Origin: Pseudooceanicola nitratireducens
GTDB lineage: Bacteria; Pseudomonadota; Alphaproteobacteria; Rhodobacterales; Rhodobacteraceae
Direction of reading: 5' to 3'
Length of the DNA: 64,000 bases
NCBI RefSeq assembly: GCF_900109195.1
Contig: NZ_FNZG01000001.1
Coordinates: 1,116,001 to 1,180,000, forward strand
Positions 21,179 to 29,882 of the stretch are shown piece after piece. Both the position numbers and the translations under genes were made by a program. How positions within the stretch are numbered: the first letter of the stretch is position 1; every line of letters starts with the position of its first letter. A model generated the notes under the pieces. The model ran no database searches. It had not been told where the DNA came from and worked only from the letters and a program-made list of their open reading frames with translations.

Positions 21179-21970
21179 CTAGGCCGAGGGTTGGGTCGGC
21201 ACCGACTTTTCGGCGCAATAGGCCATCAGCATCTTCAACTCGGGCGAGCCGGGCATCCGCGTCTCGGGCGCAACCCCGATCAAAGAGATCACGGCCTGCG
21301 CTTCGTCCTGCCAGTCAAGGATGGGCGCGGCGATGGCCACAAGGCCGGGCACGAACTGACCGTCGACCGAGGTATAGCCATCCGCGCGCGCCTTGGTTGT
21401 CAGCTCTCTCAGTCCTGCGCGGGTGGCGGGGACATCGGGCAGAAGCGACGGGTTGCGCGCGGCGCGGCGCAATTCCTGTTCACGGATCCGGTCGATGGCA
21501 CCGTCGGGGGCCCAGGCCAGAAACGCCCGGCCGGTGGCCGAATTCAACAGCGGCAGCGTTGTTCCCAACCCCATGGAGGTCACCGCAGGCGATGCCCCGC
21601 GTTCCCATCTGACGACCGTCGCGCCGTCATTCCCCCAGACCGACAGAAGCACCGTCATGCCGGACCGCCGCGCCAGATCCGGCAGATCTTCGGCCGCATG
21701 GTTGACGAAATCATGCCGCGCCAGGGCGGCAAGACCCAGGTGGATCGCCTCTTTGCCCAGGTCATACAGGCCCGAACGGCCGTGCTGCTGCGCCAGTCCC
21801 GCCGCCACAAAAGAGGCGAGGTAGCGATGCACCTTGCTTTTGGGCATGCCGCTGGCGCGTGCGATATCCGACAGCGACTGTGCCCCGTCGGCCCGCGCCA
21901 TCTGTGCCAGCACCCCAAGTGCCGCATCCAGCGATTTCAGCCCCGGGCCGCTACTTTCTGCATCAGCCAT
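21179..21970 (-). CDS. IclR-family transcriptional regulator
   Basis: A 263-residue regulator. An N-terminal winged helix-turn-helix (about residues 10-70, SLSDIARASGMPKSKVHRYLASF) precedes an IclR effector-binding domain (about 80-255). ATG 21968-21970 has GAGGAGGG upstream; a longer open frame exists but reads through the thioesterase gene. It overlaps the thioesterase stop by 8 bases. It is divergent from the aromatic catabolic operon starting at 22459 and is the likely regulator of it, probably responding to an aromatic acid or its CoA ester. Confidence 0.9.
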   Translation of the reverse strand: MADAESSGPGLKSLDAALGVLAQMARADGAQSLSDIARASGMPKSKVHRYLASFVAAGLAQQHGRSGLYDLGKEAIHLGLAALARHDFVNHAAEDLPDLARRSGMTVLLSVWGNDGATVVRWERGASPAVTSMGLGTTLPLLNSATGRAFLAWAPDGAIDRIREQELRRAARNPSLLPDVPATRAGLRELTTKARADGYTSVDGQFVPGLVAIAAPILDWQDEAQAVISLIGVAPETRMPGSPELKMLMAYCAEKSVPTQPSA

Positions 21971-22370
21971 CTGTGCCCTCCTCGAGAATCTTCCGCACCG
22001 CATCCATGGGGGCTGCAAATACACCGCGCTCACCGGTCTTGAAAAGGCAGCGCACCTCGGTTGCCTCGAAGGCCAGCCGGGATCCGACGTGGCCGGTGTA
22101 GCGAATCGTAACCGACCGCGGGCCCCATTTTTCGATCTCAAGCGTGACGCGCAGCAGGTCCCCGTCGGTGAGAGGAGAGCGGAATTGCGCATCCGCACTG
22201 GCCAGCCCCAGCCCCTTCGCATCCAGTTTTTCACACAAAATTGCGTGGCCTTCGAAATTTTTTAGAAGGTCGTGAAAGGTGGCGTCAATCCAGCGGAAGG
22301 TGTTGGGATAAAATGAAATACCGGCTGGATCACAGTCTCCGAAACGGACGTTAAAGCTGGATTCATGCAT
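21963..22370 (-). CDS. Hotdog thioesterase of the 4-hydroxybenzoyl-CoA thioesterase type
   Basis: A 135-residue hotdog-fold thioesterase. The motif VRFGDCDPAGISFYPNTFRW closely matches 4-hydroxybenzoyl-CoA thioesterase, with the catalytic Asp at residue 14. ATG 22370 is chosen because this motif sits right after it. Given the adjacent aryl-CoA ligase and CoA-thioester hydroxylase, the inferred job is to release gentisate from gentisyl-CoA. It is translated with the IclR gene (8-base overlap), divergently from the main operon. Confidence 0.88.
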   Translation of the reverse strand: MHESSFNVRFGDCDPAGISFYPNTFRWIDATFHDLLKNFEGHAILCEKLDAKGLGLASADAQFRSPLTDGDLLRVTLEIEKWGPRSVTIRYTGHVGSRLAFEATEVRCLFKTGERGVFAAPMDAVRKILEEGTDG

Positions 22371-22414
22371 TTCGATTGTTCCAAATAGTGATTGTGTTTG
22401 CGTAATGATGAACG

Positions 22415-22429
22415 TTAAGTGTGCCTTAA
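22415..22429. promoter_or_regulatory. Inverted repeat in the divergent catabolic promoter
   Basis: TTAAG-TGTGC-CTTAA is a 15-base inverted repeat placed 30 bases before the FAD hydroxylase start, in the 88-base gap between the two divergent units. It could be the IclR operator. It also reads as TTAA-N7-TTAA, the CtrA consensus, so its assignment is open. Confidence 0.5.
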
Positions 22430-22458
22430 GCAAGCGTGGAGACACTGGGGGAGGAACC

Positions 22459-23601
22459 ATGGGACAGCTCGCGACAGTCGACATTCTGGGTGGGGGTCCG
22501 GCTGGGCTCTATACAGCGATCCTGCTGCGTCGGCGGATGCCACATGTGAACGTCCGCGTGACCGAGCAGAACCCCGAAGGCGCGACCTTTGGCTTTGGCG
22601 TCGTCTTCTCGGATCAGGCGTTGGAATTCCTGCGCGCCGACGATCCCGAGACCCATGACCTGATCCTCCCGCATATGGAGCGGTGGCGGAACATGACGCT
22701 GAACCTGCCGGGCGACAGTGTCACGCTGGATGGGGTGGGTTTCACCGCCATCGGGCGGCTTGAACTGATCGAGATCCTCAAGGACCGGGCCCGCGGCCTG
22801 GGCGTCGACATCCGCTTTGCCACCCAGATCGCGGATCTGAGCCAGTTGGATGGTGACCTGATCGTTGGTGCGGATGGTCTGAATTCGCTGGTCCGGCGCA
22901 GTCTGGAGGCTCAGTTCGCCCCGAAGATGGAGTTCTTCGACAACCACTTCGCCTGGTTCGGGGCCACGGTGCCCTTCGATACGCTGACCCAGACGTTCAT
23001 CAAGACGCAGCACGGTCCGATGAACGCGCACCATTACCGGTTCGCGCCCGACCGCTCGACCTTTATCGTTGAATGCGAGGATGCGACCTACAAAGCCTGG
23101 GGCTTTGACGGCATGGACGAGGACGAGAGCGCGCGCCTGTGCAGCGACCTATTCGCCGATGTGCTGAAAGGCACGCAGTTGATCACCAACAAATCGATGT
23201 GGCGGCAGTTTCCCCGGCTGTGGTGCGAGACCTGGGTGTCGGGGCGCTATGCGCTTCTGGGGGATGCGGTCCATACGGCGCATTTCTCGATCGGGTCGGG
23301 AACACGCCTGGCGCTGGAGGATGCCATCGCCCTGGTCGATGCCCTGGCGGAATTCGACGATGTGGACGCGGCGCTTGCAGCCTATCAGGATCGCCGCCCG
23401 CCGATCGCCCACAAGATTGTGCGCGCCGCCAATACCTCGGCCAGCTGGTACGACGGTTTTGGGGCCAAGATGCACTTGGAACCGCTTGATTTCGCGCATG
23501 ACTACCTGATGCGCTCGGGTCGGATGACGGAAGACAGGCTGCGCCAGATCGCGCCGGGCTTTGCCGCCCGATACGAGGCCGAAAAGGCCGCTGTCGGCTG
23601 A
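22459..23601 (+). CDS. FAD-dependent aryl-CoA hydroxylase, salicylyl-CoA 5-hydroxylase-like
   Basis: A 380-residue flavoprotein monooxygenase. The N-terminal Rossmann motif is DILGGGPAGLY (residues 8-18) and the second FAD motif ALLGDAVHTAHFSIGSG has its GD at residues 268-269. Length and pattern fit the single-domain flavoproteins that hydroxylate aryl-CoA thioesters: SdgC-type salicylyl-CoA 5-hydroxylase and the N-terminal half of anthraniloyl-CoA monooxygenase. ATG 22459 follows GGGGGAGGAACC. It is the first gene of the operon, followed by an aryl-CoA ligase and, further on, gentisate dioxygenase, which favours 5-hydroxylation of salicylyl-CoA to gentisyl-CoA. Confidence 0.85.
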   Translation: MGQLATVDILGGGPAGLYTAILLRRRMPHVNVRVTEQNPEGATFGFGVVFSDQALEFLRADDPETHDLILPHMERWRNMTLNLPGDSVTLDGVGFTAIGRLELIEILKDRARGLGVDIRFATQIADLSQLDGDLIVGADGLNSLVRRSLEAQFAPKMEFFDNHFAWFGATVPFDTLTQTFIKTQHGPMNAHHYRFAPDRSTFIVECEDATYKAWGFDGMDEDESARLCSDLFADVLKGTQLITNKSMWRQFPRLWCETWVSGRYALLGDAVHTAHFSIGSGTRLALEDAIALVDALAEFDDVDAALAAYQDRRPPIAHKIVRAANTSASWYDGFGAKMHLEPLDFAHDYLMRSGRMTEDRLRQIAPGFAARYEAEKAAVG

Positions 23602-23667
23602 AGGGCCATCCGCCCGCATGGCGGATCACCTGAAATGAACTGGCCTGAAATGGACTGGGAGGATTCA

Positions 23668-25302
23668 ATGTCGGTAAACACGGCACAGGTTTTTGCGACC
23701 TCGATCAAGGACCCGGTCGGGGATGATGTCCCCGGCGCAGCCGAGATCGGCTTTGATCGCGCGGCGCATGCCAATTGCTCGGACATCCTGTGGCAGAACC
23801 TGTCACGCAACCCAAATGCGCTGGCCGTCACCGGCCCTCAGGGCAACCTGACCTATGCCGAGCTGATCGCCCAGGCCGCTAAATGGGGCCAGGCATTCAC
23901 GGCCCTCGGGCTGGCGCGGGGCGAAAGGATCGCCTTTTTCCTTGATGATACGCCGGCCTTTCCCGCGGCCTTCTTCGGGGCGGTGCGTGCGGGCTTTGTC
24001 CCGGTGCTGCTGAACACCCAGACCCCGGCCGAGGTGCTAAATTATTTTCTGGTCGACAGTGGCGCGCGCTATGCGCTGGTGGATGCCGATGCCTCGGGGA
24101 TCTTCACCGGGGCGACGGTTGCGGGCACCGCCCTGACCACCACGATCGTGGTCAATGGCGCGCCTGTGCAGGATGGCCATGTCGCGGCTGCGGATATCCT
24201 GGCCGACCGCCCCGACACGCTGGACTGCGCCGACACGGGCCCGGACGACATGGCCTTCTGGATGTATTCCTCGGGCTCGACCGGGCGGCCGAAGGGGATC
24301 GTCCACCTGCACCATGACGCGGGCTATATTCAGGACAGCTTTGGCGCGAAGGTGCTGAAGCTGACGCCGCAGGACATCTGCTATTCCGTGCCAAAGGCCT
24401 ATTTCGCCTATGGGTTCGGCAATTCCATGGTCTTTCCCTTTGCCGTTGGGGCCGCAGTTCTGCTGATGCCGGGCCAGCCGCGTCCCGAGGTGGTGCTGGA
24501 TGCCATCGAAGCCTACCGGCCCACGGTACTGTTCGGGCTGCCGACGCTGTACACCGCCGTCGCCAAATCCGATGGTGTGACGTCCCGCGATCTGTCGTCG
24601 ATCCGGCAATCGATGTCCGCCGCAGAAACGCTGTCGGCAGACATCTATTCGGCCTGGAAGGATCTTGTGGGTCACGGTCCGACCGAGGGGCTCGGCTCGA
24701 CCGAGATGTTGCACATCTACCTGTCGAACATGTTGGACGATCACCGGATCGGAGCCGCCGGCGCACGCGTTCCCGGGTATGAGATCCGGTTGGAAACGCC
24801 CGAAGGCCAGACCGCCAAATCGGGGGAAGAGGGCGTGATGTTCGTGCGCGGCCATTCCTCGGCTCCGACCTATTGGAACCGGCCCGACAAGACCGCCGAC
24901 ACGATGCGCAGAGACTGGATCTATACCGGGGACCGTTTCATCGAGCGGGACGGATTTTATTACTTCCAGGGCCGCGCCGACGACCTTGTGAAGGTCTCCG
25001 GGCAATGGGTCTGGCCGCTCGAGGTCGAACGCTGCCTGAACGAACACGCGGATGTCTACGAATGCTGCGTTCTGGCCGAACAGCAGGCCGATCGGCGCAC
25101 CGTGCTGCGCGCCGTTGTGGCGCTGCGTGACGGGGCCGAGGCGGGCGCGCCGCAGGTCAAGCTGCTGCGCGACTACGTCAAATCCGTCCTGACCCCCTAC
25201 AAATCGCCCAAGCTGGTCGAATTCGTTGCCGAACTGCCCAAGACCGGCACCGGCAAGATCGACCGCCAGGCGCTGATCCGGCCCGTCGCGGCCGCCGAAT
25301 AA
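23668..25302 (+). CDS. Aryl-CoA ligase (benzoate-CoA ligase family), probable salicylyl-CoA synthetase
   Basis: A 544-residue acyl-adenylate-forming enzyme. The P-loop YSSGSTGRPKG spans residues 200-210. The hinge motif GRADDLVKVSGQWVWPLEVE and the catalytic Lys530 in TGTGKIDRQ are intact, so both adenylation and thioesterification are expected. The overall pattern is that of benzoate/hydroxybenzoate-CoA ligases. ATG 23668 is chosen (GGGAGG upstream) over ATG 23635. It lies 66 bases after the hydroxylase gene. The substrate is inferred as salicylate from the pathway; benzoate or anthranilate cannot be excluded. Confidence 0.87.
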   Translation: MSVNTAQVFATSIKDPVGDDVPGAAEIGFDRAAHANCSDILWQNLSRNPNALAVTGPQGNLTYAELIAQAAKWGQAFTALGLARGERIAFFLDDTPAFPAAFFGAVRAGFVPVLLNTQTPAEVLNYFLVDSGARYALVDADASGIFTGATVAGTALTTTIVVNGAPVQDGHVAAADILADRPDTLDCADTGPDDMAFWMYSSGSTGRPKGIVHLHHDAGYIQDSFGAKVLKLTPQDICYSVPKAYFAYGFGNSMVFPFAVGAAVLLMPGQPRPEVVLDAIEAYRPTVLFGLPTLYTAVAKSDGVTSRDLSSIRQSMSAAETLSADIYSAWKDLVGHGPTEGLGSTEMLHIYLSNMLDDHRIGAAGARVPGYEIRLETPEGQTAKSGEEGVMFVRGHSSAPTYWNRPDKTADTMRRDWIYTGDRFIERDGFYYFQGRADDLVKVSGQWVWPLEVERCLNEHADVYECCVLAEQQADRRTVLRAVVALRDGAEAGAPQVKLLRDYVKSVLTPYKSPKLVEFVAELPKTGTGKIDRQALIRPVAAAE

Positions 25303-25338
25303 GTCACTGAATTGAGGATGCATAAGGGAGGAACCACA

Positions 25339-26316
25339 ATGGCATTCATCAAGATCAACACCCGGGGCGCACTGGCCGCCGCCGCGCTGACCCTCATCGG
25401 CGGCATGGCATCGGCGCAGGTCTCGTCCTTTTCGACCCCGCCGCAGGGATCGGTTTGGAACACCATGGCCACGGTGATTTCCGGGCAGGCCCGTGAAAGC
25501 GGCGGCGGGCGCTTCGTCGTGCAGCCCTATGGCGGCAATGCCCAGATGATGCAGGCGGTGAACGACAAGCTGGCCGAATTCTCGCTGAACGACGTCAATG
25601 ACGTCATCACGGCGGTCAGCGGCACCGGCGAATACACCATGTCCATGCCCGAATTGCGCGTGGTGGCTCGGATCAACCCCTTCCCGGTCGGGCTGTATGT
25701 CAAGGAAAGCAGCGGCATGACCTCGGTCGCGGATCTGGCGGGCAAAAGCGTGCCGTCGGGCTGGGATGCCTTCCCGATTGCGCGGGCGCATATCTCGGCG
25801 ATCCTGGCGGCGGGCGGACTGACCTGGGACGACGTCAAACAGGTGCCTGTGCCGGAACTGATCCGGGGCTCTGACGACATGGCGTCTGGACGGGTCGACA
25901 GCGCGTTCTTCGCCCTCGGCGGTCCCAAGGTGGCCGAGGTGGATGCCTCGGTCGGGGGCGTGCGCTTTCTGACGGTCGAGGCCAATGACGACACCCTGGC
26001 CGCGATCCAGAAGGTGCGGCCGGCCTTCTATTTTGCCGATATCGAACCGGCCCCGGTCCGCGTCGGCGTGAAGGAACCTATGGCCTTTGTGACCTGGGAC
26101 AATGTGCTGGTCGCCGGGGCGCATGTCTCGGACGATCAGGTCAAGGCGCTGATGGCGGTGATCTTCGATCAGCGTGATGCCATCGCAGGGGCCTATCCGC
26201 CGCTTGGCGCGATCAATCTTGAGACCGCCTACAAGGCCTATCCCGGTGTCGATTATCACCCCGGTGCCATCGCCTTTTTCGAAGAGCGCGGCGTGACCAT
26301 GGCCCCGGCCAACTAA
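25339..26316 (+). CDS. TAXI-family TRAP solute-binding protein
   Basis: A 325-residue periplasmic receptor. A Sec signal peptide ends at ASA-Q (cleavage after residue 26). The mature part has the TAXI pattern: VWNTMATVISGQARE, GGNAQMMQAVNDKLAEFSLNDV, and a late GAYPPLGAINLETAYKAYPGVDYHPGA segment. ATG 25339 has AAGGGAGGA upstream. It pairs with the fused TRAP permease downstream and, by context, captures the aromatic acid or its ester for the gentisate route. Confidence 0.88.
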   Translation: MAFIKINTRGALAAAALTLIGGMASAQVSSFSTPPQGSVWNTMATVISGQARESGGGRFVVQPYGGNAQMMQAVNDKLAEFSLNDVNDVITAVSGTGEYTMSMPELRVVARINPFPVGLYVKESSGMTSVADLAGKSVPSGWDAFPIARAHISAILAAGGLTWDDVKQVPVPELIRGSDDMASGRVDSAFFALGGPKVAEVDASVGGVRFLTVEANDDTLAAIQKVRPAFYFADIEPAPVRVGVKEPMAFVTWDNVLVAGAHVSDDQVKALMAVIFDQRDAIAGAYPPLGAINLETAYKAYPGVDYHPGAIAFFEERGVTMAPAN

Positions 26317-26387
26317 GGCCCCGCGCCTGACACTGAAGGGGGCGGGCCCGCAGGCCCCCCCCGCACATTCGCCCAGGAGGAGCCAAG

Positions 26388-28331
26388 GTGAGCGAAGTGA
26401 GCGATATCGGACCCCAGGGACCCCGACCCAGCCCCGTTGTGGCCGGTCTGGCCGGTCTGCTGACGATTGCGGCCGTGGTGCAGGCGGCGGATCTGCCGTC
26501 CCGTCTGGGCTATTCCTATTATACAGAACAATTCCTGGCGCTGGTGCTGGGCCTTAGCCTTGCTCTGGTTTTCCTGATGCCGCGCCGCGACTGGGATCAG
26601 CCCGGCGGCATTGCCGCCCCGCGCCTGATCGACTGGGCGCTGTCCGGCCTGGGACTGATCCTTGGGCTTTACATCATGGTCTTCTATCCCAGCCTGGTCG
26701 GCCGGGCGATGTCACTGCCCTGGGACGCGCTGATCGTCGGGGGCGCGATGTTCCTTCTGGTGCTTGAGGGGCTGCGCCGCACCGTTGGCTGGACGCTGGT
26801 CATCGTTGTTCTGGTGATCGTCGGCTACGGGCTGATCGGCCACCTTGTCCCCGGTGCCTTGCAGACCCGAGAGGTCGCGGCCCCGCGCATGGCCGTCTAC
26901 CTTGCCTTCGATCCAAACGGCGTTCTGGGCCTGACCCTTGGGGTCGCGGCCACTGTGGTCGTCGCTTTTGTCTTCTTTGGTCAGCTCCTGCTGCGCTCGG
27001 GCGGGGCGGATTTCTTCAACGATATCGCCATGGCCTCCATGGGGCACCGGCGCGGCGGCGCGGCCAAGATCTCGATCGTGGCTTCGGGGCTTTTCGGCTC
27101 GATCTCGGGGGTGGTGGTGTCGAACATCGTGGCCACCGGGGTCGTCACCATCCGGCTGATGATCCAATCGGGCTTCCGGCGCACCACCGCCGCCGCGGTC
27201 GAGGCCGTCGCATCGACCGGGGGGCAGATCGCGCCGCCCGTCATGGGGGCCGTGGCCTTCCTGATGGCCGACATCCTGCAACGGCCCTACAGCGAAATCG
27301 TCGTGGCCGCCATCGTGCCTGCGCTGCTGTACTACGTGGCGCTGTTCGTGCAGGCCGACCTGCAGGCTGCCAAGCAAAACATCGTGCCGCTGGACACGTC
27401 GGACATGCCCGCCACCGGGCCGGTCCTGCGCCGGGGCTGGGTCTTTATCCTGCCCTTCGCGGCAATCATCATCGCGCTTTTCTGGATGAACCAGCGGGCC
27501 GAGACGGCCGCGCTTTGGGGTGGGGCTGGGGCGCTCTTTATCGGGCTGTTCCTGGGCTACGGCAAAACCCGCATGGCGCTGCGCGATCTCTGGGATGCTG
27601 CTGTCGAAACTGGCCGCTCCATCACCGAGATCATCATGATCTCGGCCGCCGCAGGCTTCATCATCGGTGTGCTCAATGTGACCGGACTGGGCTTTGCCGC
27701 CACCTTTGCGCTGGTCGATCTGGGGCAGGGCAGCCTGTTCCTGCTTCTGCTGATCTCGGCGCTGGTCTGTCTGGTGCTGGGCATGGGCATGCCGACGGTC
27801 GGGGTCTACCTTCTACTGGCCGTGCTGATCGCGCCGTCACTGGTCGAAACCGGGGTCGAGCCGATCGCCGCGCATCTGTTCATCTTCTACCTCGGCATGA
27901 TGTCCATGGTGACGCCGCCCATTGGCATCGGGGCGTTCTTCGCTGCGTCCATCGCCAAGGCCGGCCCGATGTCCACCGCCTGGGAAGCGATGCGCTTTGG
28001 CTGGACGGCCTATATCGTGCCCTTCCTCTTCGTCTTTTCGCCGGCGCTTTTGCTGATCGGCGAACCGGGCGACATCGCGCTTGCGGTCTCGACCGCTGTG
28101 ATCGGGGTCTACGCGGTCTCGGCGGCCTTCGTCGGCTGGCTGCGGGGCCCGATCGCCACGCCGCTGCGCCTGGCCACAGGCGCTGCCGGCGTCGCCCTGA
28201 TGCTGCCGCCCGGCGTGGGCGGTGCGCATACCCTGTGGATCAACGGTGCGGGTTTCCTTCTGCTGGCCGCGCTCTGGCTGATGGCCGGGACCCGTCCGTC
28301 GCCCGCCGCCGCCCCCGTTTCCGACACCTGA
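26388..28331 (+). CDS. TRAP transporter permease, fused 4TM/12TM
   Basis: A 647-residue membrane protein joining the small (DctQ) and large (DctM) TRAP subunits, the usual form for TAXI systems. About four N-terminal helices (residues 15-160) precede the DctM core with motifs such as GLFGSISGVVVSNIVATG and LVLGMGMPTVGVYLLLA. It uses the ion gradient to move substrate delivered by the binding protein. GTG 26388 is preceded by CAGGAGGAG. It sits between transport and ring-cleavage genes of the same operon. Confidence 0.92.
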   Translation: MSEVSDIGPQGPRPSPVVAGLAGLLTIAAVVQAADLPSRLGYSYYTEQFLALVLGLSLALVFLMPRRDWDQPGGIAAPRLIDWALSGLGLILGLYIMVFYPSLVGRAMSLPWDALIVGGAMFLLVLEGLRRTVGWTLVIVVLVIVGYGLIGHLVPGALQTREVAAPRMAVYLAFDPNGVLGLTLGVAATVVVAFVFFGQLLLRSGGADFFNDIAMASMGHRRGGAAKISIVASGLFGSISGVVVSNIVATGVVTIRLMIQSGFRRTTAAAVEAVASTGGQIAPPVMGAVAFLMADILQRPYSEIVVAAIVPALLYYVALFVQADLQAAKQNIVPLDTSDMPATGPVLRRGWVFILPFAAIIIALFWMNQRAETAALWGGAGALFIGLFLGYGKTRMALRDLWDAAVETGRSITEIIMISAAAGFIIGVLNVTGLGFAATFALVDLGQGSLFLLLLISALVCLVLGMGMPTVGVYLLLAVLIAPSLVETGVEPIAAHLFIFYLGMMSMVTPPIGIGAFFAASIAKAGPMSTAWEAMRFGWTAYIVPFLFVFSPALLLIGEPGDIALAVSTAVIGVYAVSAAFVGWLRGPIATPLRLATGAAGVALMLPPGVGGAHTLWINGAGFLLLAALWLMAGTRPSPAAAPVSDT

Positions 28332-28355
28332 ACGACCAAAGACAAAGGATATCCC

Positions 28356-29051
28356 ATGAGTTTCGTCATCGACCCGCCCAAACAGGCCAGCGTTGCTGTC
28401 GCAGGGACGGACGCCCGTTTCCCTGTCCGCCGCATCTTCTGTGTGGGCCGCAACTATGCCGCCCATGCGGTCGAGATGGGCAAGGACCCAGAGCGCGATC
28501 CGCCCTTCTTCTTCACTAAACCCGCCGATGCCGTTGTCGAAAGCGGTGAAACGGTTGTCTATCCGCCCGAAACCGGGAACTTCCACTACGAGGCCGAGCT
28601 GATCGTCGCCATCGGCACCGGCGGCACCGCCATCACCGAGGACAAGGCGCTGGAACACGTCTGGGGCTATGCCGTCGGCAATGATCTGACCCGCCGGGAT
28701 CTGCAGCTGCAGGCCCGCGAACAGGGGCGTCCCTGGGACTGGGGTAAGGCCTTTGACCGCTCGGCCGTGATCGGCCCGGTGCATCCGGCATCTGAGGTCG
28801 GCCATGTGGCTTCGGGGGCGATCACCCTGTCGGTCAATGGAGAGACCCGGCAGAACAGCGACCTGGCCAAGCTGATCTGGTCCGTCCCCGAGATCATTTC
28901 GATCCTGTCCCAGTCTATCGCGCTGGCCCCCGGTGACTTGATCATGACCGGCACCCCCGAGGGAGTCGGCCCGCTGGTTCCCGGCGACACCTGCGTGGTC
29001 GAGATCGCGGGACTTGGCCGGATCGAGACACCGATCGCCCCGCGCGACTGA
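28356..29051 (+). CDS. FAH-family hydrolase, probable fumarylpyruvate hydrolase
   Basis: A 231-residue fumarylacetoacetate hydrolase-family enzyme. The core motif RIFCVGRNYAAHAVEMG is followed by the metal ligands Glu79 and Glu81 (HYEAELIVAIG) and Asp110 (GYAVGNDLTRRDLQ). In gentisate pathways the NagK-type member of this family splits fumarylpyruvate into fumarate and pyruvate. The neighbouring maleylpyruvate isomerase and gentisate dioxygenase fit that step. It starts 24 bases after the permease. Confidence 0.88.
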   Translation: MSFVIDPPKQASVAVAGTDARFPVRRIFCVGRNYAAHAVEMGKDPERDPPFFFTKPADAVVESGETVVYPPETGNFHYEAELIVAIGTGGTAITEDKALEHVWGYAVGNDLTRRDLQLQAREQGRPWDWGKAFDRSAVIGPVHPASEVGHVASGAITLSVNGETRQNSDLAKLIWSVPEIISILSQSIALAPGDLIMTGTPEGVGPLVPGDTCVVEIAGLGRIETPIAPRD

Positions 29052-29153
29052 CCCCATTCAGGCAGCACACCGCCCCCGGGCAAGCCAGACAGGCCAGCTG
29101 GGGCCGGTGTCAACAAGGCCATAGTCAAAGGCCACACTATAAGGGAGGACACC

Positions 29154-29876
29154 ATGAAATTCGTATTGGTACACGGAGCGGCCCACACGGGTGCCCATTT
29201 TGACAAGGTCGCAGAGATCCTGCGCACAGAGGGGCATCAGGTCTGGTGCCCGACGACCAAGGGCAACCGGGCGGGCGATGACCCGACCAAGGTCACGCTC
29301 GACGATGCCATCGGCTCGGTCGTGGATCTGTTCGAGGAGGAAGAGATCGACGATGCGGTGCTGCTGGGGCACAGCTGGGGCGGCATGGTCATCACCGGCG
29401 TCGCGGACCGTCTGGCACCGGGCCGGATCCGCCGTCTGGTCTACTACAGCGCCTTCGTGCCCAACAACGGCGAAAGCCTGATGGATATGGTGCCGCCCCA
29501 TTACGCCGCCATGTTCCAGGAGATGGGCGATGCGAGCGGCACCGTCGGCTTCCCGTTCCCGATCTTCCGCGAAGCCTTTATGAACGATGCCTCTTTGGAA
29601 GACTGTCAGCACCATTTCGACACGCTGGTTCCGCAGCCCTTCCGCACCATGGCCGACAAGATAGTCCTGTCGACCGATCCCGCGGCAATGCAGATCGGCA
29701 AAAGCTTTCTTCTGATGAATGAAGATATCTCTCAGCCCGCGTCCTACCCCTGGCACCCCCGCCTGTCGGAAAAGCTGGGCCTGTATCGCTTGGTCGCCAT
29801 GCCGGGCAGCCATTCGACCTTTGCCACCAACCCCGAGGGGCTGGCGCAGAAGATCGTCGAAGCAGGGCGGGACTAA
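29154..29876 (+). CDS. Alpha/beta hydrolase, SABP2/hydroxynitrile lyase-like
   Basis: A 240-residue alpha/beta hydrolase. An N-terminal FVLVHGAAHTG oxyanion strand, the nucleophile elbow GHSWGGM (Ser74) and a late PGSHST (His220) give the catalytic set. The compact form, beginning directly with MKFVLVHG, recalls plant methyl salicylate esterase SABP2 and related bacterial esterases. In this operon the simplest role is hydrolysis of a salicylate ester to feed the ligase, but that is inference. AAGGGAGGA precedes the ATG. It ends 6 bases before the isomerase gene. Confidence 0.75.
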   Translation: MKFVLVHGAAHTGAHFDKVAEILRTEGHQVWCPTTKGNRAGDDPTKVTLDDAIGSVVDLFEEEEIDDAVLLGHSWGGMVITGVADRLAPGRIRRLVYYSAFVPNNGESLMDMVPPHYAAMFQEMGDASGTVGFPFPIFREAFMNDASLEDCQHHFDTLVPQPFRTMADKIVLSTDPAAMQIGKSFLLMNEDISQPASYPWHPRLSEKLGLYRLVAMPGSHSTFATNPEGLAQKIVEAGRD

Positions 29877-29882
29877 GACGAC

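Noticed and set aside
23635-23667. An upstream ATG start for the aryl-CoA ligase
   Set aside because: The extra 11 residues lack a Shine-Dalgarno, while ATG 23668 has GGGAGG at good spacing.
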